64,000 bases of DNA from Codonopsis lanceolata (taxonomy: Eukaryota > Streptophyta > Magnoliopsida > Asterales > Campanulaceae), in NCBI GenBank assembly GCA_013146195.2, contig CM028377.1, positions 168,433,824 through 168,497,823 on the forward strand, in the 5' to 3' direction. A program made the position numbers and the translations under genes. Positions 56,071 to 64,000 of the stretch are shown here, piece by piece (position 1 is the stretch's first letter; every line of letters starts with the position of its first letter). A model generated the notes under the pieces. It saw only the letters and a program-made list of their open reading frames with translations, was not told where the DNA came from and searched no databases.

Positions 56071-56492
56071 GTTGACATTAATTTTAGAACGTAGTGATTA
56101 TTTATTAAAATTATAATTTATAAATAGTGTGCATAAACTTCATTTATATTTCCAAACAAATTATTTGTTAGTGAAATATTGTGTGTGTAAGTAAATATGT
56201 GTAATTGTGAAAATGAGCGGAAGGTGCCCGAACATGTGGAAAATGACTTACGGAAAATGAATCTGTAGGTCATTTTTTGGGAAAGAAGCCTTTATTTTCC
56301 TTTGACTAGAAAAACCTTTTACGTTGACTACATTTTCTTAAGGTTACCAAACATCAAAAAATAAGGAAAACGTTTTCCGAAAGTCATTTTTCGTGAAACA
56401 AACGGAGCCTTAAGTTTAAACCATTACCGGGTCTTAAGAATCAAATTTCTTATCTAATTAACTCCGAATGTTGGTTTTGAGCATTAATAATA

Positions 56493-56675
56493 CTCCCTTC
56501 GTTTCGAACAAAGAGTCCACTATTTCATTCTGTGATGTTTCACTTAAAAAGCTCACTTTAAAAAATTAAGGCATATAAGTGTCATTTTAAGTATTACTAG
56601 TAGACTACTAAAAGTGTCAAATTCTTATTAAGTTTGATTTTCAAACTGGGGATTCTTTATCCGAAAATGAGGGAG
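56493..56675. mobile_element. Stowaway-like MITE, copy 2
   Basis: 183 bp between TA dinucleotides; ends CTCCCTTCGTTTCGAACAAA and (other strand) CTCCCTCATTTTCGGATAAA. Interior matches 43680-43856 (AAAAATTAAGGCATA, CTACTAAAAGTGTCAA). Confidence 0.75.
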
Positions 56676-56788
56676 TATATGTAGAAAAAGAAAGAAGTAG
56701 GAGAAATAGAATACAACCCAAGATGATTATATTATTGATAAACAGAAGATATATATACAAAACAACAAATAGACTTCTATACAATGAA

Positions 56789-57075
56789 TCAGAAGAATAC
56801 AGAGAGCATAGGAGATGGAGAGATATATCGGGAATCACAAAGTTGCTGTTTGTGATTCCAGTCTTTTAGTATCAAGTTAAGGATGCGTTGAATAAACACG
56901 CCAAGTAACTTGTCCATTCTATCTATTCCCTCAAACTGTGCAGGGACCTTCCCGTGTTTGTGCATTGCATCAATATTCAAGACTTTAGTCCTGGCTACCT
57001 TGCCATTTTCAAAATTTCAACGATCACCAAATTCTGAACGCAAAAGAAATTCAGTTTTTACTACAGGATATACAA
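56789..57075 (-). pseudogene. Duplicated gene remnant, unit A downstream exon(s)
   Basis: Minus-strand frame reads NFENGKVARTKVLNIDAMHK, HGKVPAQFEGIDRMDKLLGV, FIQRILNLILKDW. A related but more decayed sequence is at about 59150-59300 in unit B. An AG acceptor-like site lies before GAATTTGGTGATCG. I do not recognise the family. Probably an internal or last exon of a duplicated gene. Confidence 0.35.
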
Positions 57076-57284
57076 ATTATCTATTTCATAAATCATGATC
57101 AGAAGGAATAAGAAAATGCCTGCAAATTAATTTGATCATATGTATTACGTATATTGTCAATTGTTTTACTGCACAAGTTATAAGCAATTTTGTGTGACAT
57201 GTTAATCAAAGGCAACTACGTTAACTAAAATGGAAAATTTAGAAATCAGCGCTCCAACAATAACTAAAGCCGACTATAGTAGAA

Positions 57285-57500
57285 AATGGTCCACGCGCCT
57301 ACGTCTACCTTCTAGCTGTGAAGACAAAGGGAAATGAAACCAATAGCTTACGTAGCCTTCCTATGAGAAGTTGCTAAGGCGAGAGCACGAAATGGATGGA
57401 TGACTGAAGGGTGTGGCGTATGAGCTGACATAAGGAACTGAACCAAGAGAAGCTGACTCTGTATAAGCTTCCTTCCTATCTTGTTTTATCTGTATTTCTA
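57285..57500 (-). pseudogene. Duplicated gene remnant, unit A first-exon-like segment
   Basis: Homologous to 61490-61710 (shared GAAAATGGTCC, GAAATGAAACCAATAGCT, CTGACTGAAGG-type blocks) but without the open frame seen in unit B. Confidence 0.4.
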
Positions 57501-57762
57501 GCTCACATTAACTAATAGCTTGAAAAGTGAAAGCGAAATATGATGATCATTATTTAAGCACTGTAACAATTTTTCAGAGTAATTTATCTATACATTCATA
57601 CAGAATATTTTTTGGTACTAACTATGACCCAGTCCAGTCCTCAGCAAAGTTCAAGTAAACTATTCCATCCAAGTCACAATTTGGTATATTCACAGTTGGG
57701 AGTCCTAATCGGCAGATTCCTGAGTTTCTCAATGCAGGTTTCTAACTTCAACTTTAATTCAC

Positions 57763-58263
57763 GAGGCATTAGTCAAATATGGCCATTTGACCCGGTTGAT
57801 GAACATATATAGCCTTTGACCAATTGGTTTACACTGGTTTATCAATAAACCACTGTAAACCACTTGGTCGACCTGATAAACCAGTGGTCGACCAGTGTAA
57901 ACCAGTGTAAACCCTGATAAACCAATTGTCGACCAAAATAAACCAGTGTAAACCCTGATAAACCAGTTGTCGACCAAAATAAACCAGTGTAAACCATGAT
58001 AAACCAGTTGTCGACCAAGTGGTTTACACTGGTTTATTGATAAACCGCTGTAAACCACTTCGACAACCTGGTTTATCCGCTGACCGATGGATAAACCGTA
58101 AATTTTCGTATGTTGAGCAGTGAATTTTTACTGGTCTACCGATAAACCAGTCGTGGTTTATCAGTGGTTTATCAATAAACCAGGCCATAAAAGAGTATTT
58201 TTTTCTAAGTGAGGCTACAAATGACCAAGTCATCTTTGACTTGGCCATTTTTGTAAATGCCCC
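57763..58263. mobile_element. Mutator-type MITE with TAAACCA/GTCGAC repeats, copy A
   Basis: 501 bp with ends GAGGCATTAGTCAAATATGG and (other strand) GGGGCATTTACAAAAATGGC. Flanked by an exact 9-bp duplication TTAATTCAC (57754-57762, 58264-58272). The interior is built of units such as AAACCAGTGTAAACCCTGAT and CCAGTTGTCGACCA, with nested palindromes such as GGTTTACACTGGTTTATC facing its inverse. No coding capacity. Confidence 0.85.
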
Positions 58264-59550
58264 TTAATTCACTGCAGCTGCCACTGCTTAAAGCCGTCCT
58301 CCAGACTACGACTTGACCCAGTCCAGTCCTTGGCAGAAACCTCTGGTGAACTTCCATCCAAGATTTCAGTTTAACGTAAGTTTTTCATAGTCAGGCGTTG
58401 ATATTAGGAAGTTAGTGCTGACTGTTATAGAGATAGCAGCAAATATAGTGGATTTTGCACCGAGAAATTAGTAAGATCAGTCAGCAGTCTGAAGCAGATT
58501 ATCTTTTATTTTTTGGGGTTAAATCAGTGTATTTATTAGCTTCAAACATTTAAACAATACATCATACACCGGGCATACCCTTGGCCAAGTCAAAACTACA
58601 AGATCCAACACCTAATGTTCCAGTTTTTACACAGAAGCCAACTAGAGTAAGCATTTCTTTATCTTCTTCCATGACATAACTCTCCAAGCAATGTCGCTGA
58701 GAACCATATTTGCATTTCATCCTACCTGGTTGGCTGGTTAAATATTAATATATGGTTCCTTTCTCTCCATATATTATAAACAGTTGCAGCTAAAACAAGT
58801 TTTTTAATGTTTGCCCCAAAAGTGGCATGTGCTCCCATGGCTTGACTCCAGATTCTTTTGGAGTATATATTGGCAAGCAAAGAACACTTGGTTAAGTGAC
58901 TCCACAGTAGAACCAAAATTCTCCATAAGTTAAATCATGATACATGTGATAAAATTACATAATCCATGATTAAAAACAAATTAAAATTTGCAATGCTCAA
59001 GAAAGTTCATAAACAGACCCCTCCATGCACATGGTACTTCTCGGTTATGCATGCGTCATCAGTAATCATCGGACTTAAGATTAAAAGAGATGTCTGCCGG
59101 TGTTTCCATCCTTTTGCCACTATGCAAGTGCTTATGACCTCTTTCGTCAAGCGAGTTAATAATATGTTGAATAACCGAGTCAGCTAACTTGCCAATTCAA
59201 TCGGTTCCTTTATTCTTGTAGGGACCTTAATTACCCATGTTTCTTCTTTTAAGAATTGAGAGCCCTTGCGTTAGTACTCTTAACAAAAGGAAACCCCAGT
59301 GGCCAAAGGAAAACATATTGATGTCCATTGTCACATGCAAGACATGGTTAAGCAGTATCCCAACAAGTTAATCAAACTATATTAGACTAGAAGGAATAAG
59401 AAAAAATGGCCACAAATTAGTTTGATGATCATATGGATTATATTGTAAATTGATTTACTACAGAAGATATATGCAGTTCTATGAGAAAGGTAAATCTGAT
59501 TTACTTACGACAAATTTAAAAGGAAAAAGTTAGAACTCCGCAGACCAAAA
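58264..59550. other. Duplicated flanking DNA with LINE fragment
   Basis: Diverged copies of sequence in 56.9-58.4 kb recur from about 59150 (GTCAGCTAACTTGCC, AGAAGGAATAAGAAAA), marking unit B. Apart from the LINE piece no gene was recognised. Confidence 0.5.
58610..58925 (-). pseudogene. LINE reverse-transcriptase C-terminal (zf-RVT) fragment
   Basis: The minus frame SHLTKCSLLANIYSKRIWSQ and LVLAATVYNIWRERNHILIF is the typical zinc-binding region at the end of plant LINE RTs. Only this 3' piece remains. Confidence 0.65.
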
Positions 59551-59632
<82 letters not shown>

Positions 59633-61470
59633 AACAAGCGTGATTTTCCCGCCTAAATGTTTTTCATAAATAAAAACATAAATATGCATCGAAAGTTGAA
59701 ACACTTTGTTTTATTACATTTTTCTTAGTTTTTATACTAAACATTTAATTAACAAGACAATGGAAATTGGAACACTTTGTTTTGTTACATTTTCTTTATA
59801 TATATAATGACAAATGTGATTAGCACATCCAAATATAGCAAGATCCCTTCAAAATGCATTTGTCAAAAATAGGAAGATATATATAATGACAAATGTAATT
59901 TGTTTATCTCAAGATTGCTAGATAACCACTATAACTACTTACAAAATAATGATATTATTTACATGTGCACACATACAAGTATTGATAAGTAAATAAAAAA
60001 ATATAAGAAGTTGTTAAGAAATTAAATACCATCAATCTAAGAGGGAATGTCTTTTCTCTTTTTACCAATATGCAAGGGAAACGAGACTAACAATCTAAAA
60101 ACTCAACAAACATTGCTTACTCAGCCATAAATGTGTTTTCTCTTTGAATATTAATTTACTTGTGAGTTTTGTCAAGACAAATTCTATCCATAAGAGCTAA
60201 AGAACAAGTACATAGTGAAATATAATTTGATGAACAACTATGGATCCTTAAAGTTTGTCATGTCTAATTTGATACTCAACAAACATTATTTACTCAACCA
60301 TAAATGTGCTTTCTCCTTGAATATAAATGTTCCGTGACCGTTTTTGTTGTCTATAACCACATAATTTCACCAGCAAAAGTAGTAGCATCGGTTATGACAT
60401 ACTGGATGAGTGGACTTTTAAAGATCAATAAGGTTCTGGTGAGAGGTGACAACATCATCATTACCGGATTCCATTTTCACTCATTGAATATTGGAAGATG
60501 AATAAGAGCAACTAAATCATAGTCTAATTGCTCTGGGAACATGTACGATGACTGTAGAGGCCGGTGTGATTATGTATATGAGCAAATAGCCGAGTATATC
60601 ATACTCTGTGAGAGGTACAATGGATTGAGAGCAATCATAGTCTAAATATCTATTTTATTGTCTATTGAATTGAACTTAAATATTTGTAGATATAGTTGTA
60701 ATAATTAAGTACATATATTATCAGTGTCACATCATTTGTGTGACACTATTAATGAAATGATTTTTGAGTCGGGGATATTTTGATCATTTCGGGGGAGGGA
60801 TGGCTGCAGGAAATATGTAATTTGAGTTGCTTTTATTTGGTTTATCGTCATTTGAATTTGTTATACAATTTTTATTATCTAACAAATATATATTCGTTTA
60901 AAGACGTATTCTAAAATATATATGAATTTTCCATTAATGTAATAAGCAATAATTAAATTCACTTATATATTTATCCTTACATTTTAATTATGTGTTTAAT
61001 TTTCATAACACACTAACTAAGAGATTAAAAAACATTATATTAATATTGATTAATATAGATTACATGAGTTTTGTTATGTGATAGTGATAATAGTAGTAAT
61101 TGTACATATTTAATCATAGTGATAGTAGTACTAATCGCACATATTTAATGACAAATGTTGTATTTAAAAAAATATTCTAAATTTTATAAAAGGTTTTATT
61201 TATTTATTGTATTCTCTATTAATAATTTTACTTTTTATTAATCGCTGCGTTATAATAATTTGTTCAGTTTATGTATATATCGAACTCACAATCTTTATGG
61301 TAAAATTATTTGTTTATTTTATTTATTATCATTAAAGGTTTTAATCATGATATTAGTTTTACAATAATTTATTCTTTTAATTTTATTTTTTTACTTAATG
61401 TTGCATATGTATAATTTGATTGAAAAAGATATATGACGTGCGTTTAACGCACGAGTGTACATAAAGCTAG
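59551..61470 (+). mobile_element. Helitron (non-autonomous), 1.9 kb
   Basis: Starts TCTATATATATA after an A (59550) and ends CTAG at 61467-61470 before a T. The hairpin CGTGCGTT-T-AACGCACG (61437-61453) lies 13 nt before CTAG. The paralogous unit A (57230-57290) runs through this point without insertion (TTAGAAATCAGCGCTCCAAC then GACTATAGTAGAAAATGG), supporting both edges. AT-rich, with no Rep/helicase. It includes a (TA)n tract at 59553-59626. Confidence 0.75.
59553..59626. repeat. (TA)n microsatellite
   Basis: TA tract at the 5' end of the Helitron. Confidence 0.9.
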
Positions 61471-61489
61471 TTATGTATAATAACTCTAG

Positions 61490-61723
61490 CTGACGAGAGG
61501 AGAAAATGGTCCTTCTGCGTCTACCTTTTCGCTTAGAAGATAAAGGAAATGAAACCAATAGCTGACATTGGCCTTTTGAGAAGGAATCACTAAGCGAGAG
61601 AGTGGAAGGGATAGGTGACTGATGAAGGAGTGTGTTTAGGGGGGTGGGGTGTGTGCAGCGTATCTCAGAACGGACAACTGGAAATGAACCAACATAAGCT
61701 GCCATTTTCAAACATCCTTCCAT
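61490..61723 (-). pseudogene. Possible first exon with transit-peptide-like sequence, unit B
   Basis: Minus-strand frame MAAYVGSFPVVRSEIRC.. (inner Met at 61705), Ser/Thr/Arg-rich and poor in acidic residues (LSLSDSFSKGQCQLLVSFPL, SSKRKGRR). It ends at a possible donor (AAAAG|GTAGACG, about 61527). The composition fits a chloroplast transit peptide, but no mature domain follows in the window. Paralogous to 57285-57500. Confidence 0.35.
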
Positions 61724-61923
61724 CCCGTTTTCTGTGAAACCTTCTAGCTCATATTAACAAGAGCGAAAATGGTGACATGATTATTGAAATTTTAAGCATT
61801 GAAACATTGCTTATCTATGCATAGAATCTATTTTAGCTCTGAGACCCTGTCATGTTCCAATGGGTTGTACCCGTGGGTCACCCCGGCCCCCGCCACCTGA
61901 AAGAGGTGGTTGGATTAAAAATG

Positions 61924-62270
61924 TGGCATTAGTCAAATACGGCCATTTGACTCGATTGATAAACATATATAGCCTTTGACCATAAACCATTTGGTCGACC
62001 ACTAGTCGACCAGATAAACCAGTTGTCGACCAAGTGGTTTACACTGGTTTATCAATAAACCACTGTAAACCACTTGATCGACCAAGTGGTCGATCTGTCA
62101 ACCACACTGTCGACCAGTGATTTCGGATTTTGAGGGGGTGCATTTTTACTGATTTACCGATAAACCAATCGTGGTTTATCAATAAACCAGGCCATAAAAT
62201 AGTATTTTTTTTTAAGTGAGGCTACAAATGACCAAGTCATCTTTGACTTGGCCATTTTTGTAAATCCCCC
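61924..62270. mobile_element. Mutator-type MITE with TAAACCA/GTCGAC repeats, copy B
   Basis: 347 bp, same ends as 57763-58263 (GGCATTAGTCAAATACGG; other strand GGGATTTACAAAAATGG) and the same interior vocabulary with fewer units. Flanks TTAAAAATG (61915-61923) and TTAAAAAAA (62271-62279) match 7 of 9. Confidence 0.75.
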
Positions 62271-62279
62271 TTAAAAAAA

Positions 62280-62789
62280 TATGGGCCAACAAAAATGTGG
62301 ATCAAATGGGTTGGATCCATATGGGTCACGAGGCCCATTGGGGTGGGTTGGGCGAGTTGACCCGTAAGTAGGCTTAGGTTTAGAGTAATTTAATCACAAC
62401 AATTGAAGCAATGAAACTTATATGACACAAAAGTGAAAATAATACAAGTATTAAACAAACATATTAAATGAAGGGTCATATATTCTTGTATTGATGAGGA
62501 AAAAGAATAAGATGATATGAATGAATGATATATTGATTGATTACTCGTGAGAAACTTTGTTATTTTTTTAACTATGAAAGACTTTGTATTAATTTTTTTG
62601 ATGAATCATGTAATACTTTATGCTAGTTTTTTATGTTAATATACGAAAAACTTTGTATTAAAATTTTAGTGTTGTTGGAGAAAAAATGGTGGGCTGAACC
62701 ACAAACCATGTTAGGTTGGGTTTATATTTTCCTAACCCATCACCTTGGTGGGTCAACCCGTCCAACAACCCACATCGACAGCTCTAGTT
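62280..62789. mobile_element. hAT-like remnant with GGGTTG motifs
   Basis: The right end reads TAGAGCTGTCGATGTGGG on the other strand, like other TAGAG-starting hAT ends here, and TGGGTT/AACCCA motifs are dense at both sides. The left end and a target duplication are not resolved. Confidence 0.4.
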
Positions 62790-64000
62790 CTCAGTGAAGT
62801 TCAAGTCTAATCGTCGTTCTTAAAAATTCCAATGTGAGTAGTACCGTTAGAAAGTTGGCAATAATTGTGTCTTAACAAAAAGATATCAAATTAAGGACGA
62901 GGAGACTAACCACACATCAAGCTAAATTTATCAATTTACGTCAGGAGCACTTTGGCTGACGATATACACTCTCAAAAGTTAGATTACTCGACTAGTCACG
63001 CGGTGCCTGATTATCTTTAAGTTTGATGATATTCAAAGTTGAGAGTCCTAATATGCAGAATACTGAACTTCTCAATGCAGTCATGCATATTGCGTTGACA
63101 TTGAATTGTTCGCCGGTGCTTGTGAAAAGACACATATCCCATTAAAGTGGAGCTCAACCATGACTACAAAACAGTTCATCAAACAACAGATTTGAATCAA
63201 ATTAACCATAATGTAATGATCCAGTAAATTGTACATCAAGATTTCTCAGAAGACATGATCCAATCATTACTGTTATTCAAGCACAATCGTATGTTAAATA
63301 CACTCTAGTTCATCAATCGTTAGATCCAAGTTCAATTGCAAAAAAATGCAGTGCTTGAAAGAATTCGTGAGGAGGAAAACAAATTGGCATCAGATGCAAG
63401 TCTTAATGACAGTATCAAACATTTCAATACCAACACATGCACATCAACAACCATTTCAATCAAAGTATATCAGGGCAATTACTCTATTTGTTTCAGACAA
63501 AAAATCCACTATTTTTTTTTTCGGATGTTTCACTTTAAGAGTTCACTTTACGCTATCTCCATAATATTTCAACATTACCCCTCACATTTGATATAAACAT
63601 TCTAATGATACTCAAGCAGTATTGTAATTATGATCAACTCTAATGTTATTTATATCCCTTAATAATTAGATTTTTCAAACATGGACCCTTCGGTGAAACA
63701 GAGAGTTAATTGTTTCAGCCTTGTAGCTTAGACGAGAGCATTATTTTCTTCATCTCCATTCTATCTTGTAAGCTTGTCAATACATAATGAAAGCTTGAGT
63801 TTGAATCAACATGTTTACAAGTCTATCATAACAATCATGATTAATGCAAAATTATTTTACTTGGATGATATGTTAATCACAGGCAAATTCGTTTGACATC
63901 ATTGCAAAATAAAAAAGGAAAAAATAGAAATCAAGAGAGTATAAAATAACTCAGATCATTGACAATTAAGTATATATAATTGTTTATCTATCACTCGATC
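62790..64000. other. Unit C: third diverged copy of duplicated region
   Basis: GAGAGTCCTAATATGCAGAA and CTTCTCAATGCAG (about 63040-63080) correspond to 57695-57740. GACATGTTAATCACAGGCAA near 63870 corresponds to 57200. About 63478-63710 resembles a decayed Stowaway-like MITE (CAGACAAAAAATCCACTA, ATGTTTCACTTTAAGAG). No supported gene. Confidence 0.5.

Larger units (their letters stand above)
50509..56409. mobile_element. PIF/Harbinger- or Tourist-like element with nested copia
   Basis: Ends GGCTCTGTTTGTTTCACGG and, on the other strand, GGCTCCGTTTGTTTCACGA, followed by GGAAAATG-type palindromic sequence. TTA at 50506-50508 and 56410-56412. TTA duplications and GGCTCTGTTTG-type ends suggest PIF/Harbinger. 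The native part is about 50509-50633 plus about 55591-56409. The rest is an inserted copia. No transposase seen. Confidence 0.7.

Noticed and set aside
57759..58248. 99-aa and 74-aa minus ORFs
   Set aside because: Translate the TAAACCA/GTCGAC MITE repeats; not genes.
63336..63596. Two overlapping ORFs near the right end
   Set aside because: Short, run into a decayed MITE, and have no conserved features.

Overview
This is a eudicot plant nuclear window, possibly asterid. The evidence is AT-rich intergenic DNA, plant-type kinase and START exons with GT-AG introns, plant Ty1/copia retroelements, Helitrons with CTAG ends, MULE, hAT, PIF and Stowaway-like elements, and a 100-N assembly gap at 30035-30134. 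Nothing bacterial or organellar was seen. Only one clearly intact host coding exon is present, the protein kinase at 10901-11866. Nearly everything else is transposable-element DNA or decayed duplicates of genes.

Layout. 1-2712: 5' part of a minus-strand copia element (gag fragment, long leader, PBS, LTR). 3780-5460: plus-strand copia gag fragment split by a SINE with a 12-bp target duplication. 5601-10820: a roughly 750-bp kinase-upstream segment in three copies; between copies 1 and 2 lie a hAT-like MITE (6348-6891) and a 2.9-kb Helitron (6903-9790) carrying a LINE RNase H fragment. 10901-11866: kinase 1. 12069-17585: a second copia copy (minus) missing its 5' LTR and fused at gag to a 5'-truncated kinase 2 pseudogene (17586-18340), followed by START-domain exons (18619-22828). 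The last START intron holds another copia piece (19726-21877) and a duplicated stretch of intron. 24206-25683: a hAT-type element with a perfect 8-bp target duplication, with a nested MITE. 25766-29504: Helitron-like end, a tandemly duplicated AT-rich array and a long-TIR element. 30135-36266: 3' half of a Sirevirus-like copia (RT/RNase H, second env-like ORF region, PPT, 1.2-kb LTR). 36380-39184: CACTA-like palindromic repeats and two inverted-repeat elements. 40736-42363: two hAT-like elements.

43937-50219 is a complete MULE: about 118-bp TIRs and a perfect 9-bp duplication. It carries a decayed mudrA-type transposase gene on the minus strand and, running convergently from the other TIR, a gene for a GRF zinc finger, coiled coil and membrane segment. 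50509-56409 is a PIF/Harbinger-like element (TTA duplication) containing a copia element that itself contains a 1.8-kb solo LTR. 56880-64000 holds three diverged copies of a duplicated gene-remnant region, with a pair of Mutator-type MITEs made of TAAACCA/GTCGAC-rich repeats and a 1.9-kb Helitron (59551-61470).

Main points of interest: a possible kinase-START fusion (now broken) in a kinase cluster; a two-gene MULE with a GRF/coiled-coil/TM protein in the place mudrB occupies in maize MuDR; and several transposon insertions whose empty sites can be read from paralogous copies in the same window.
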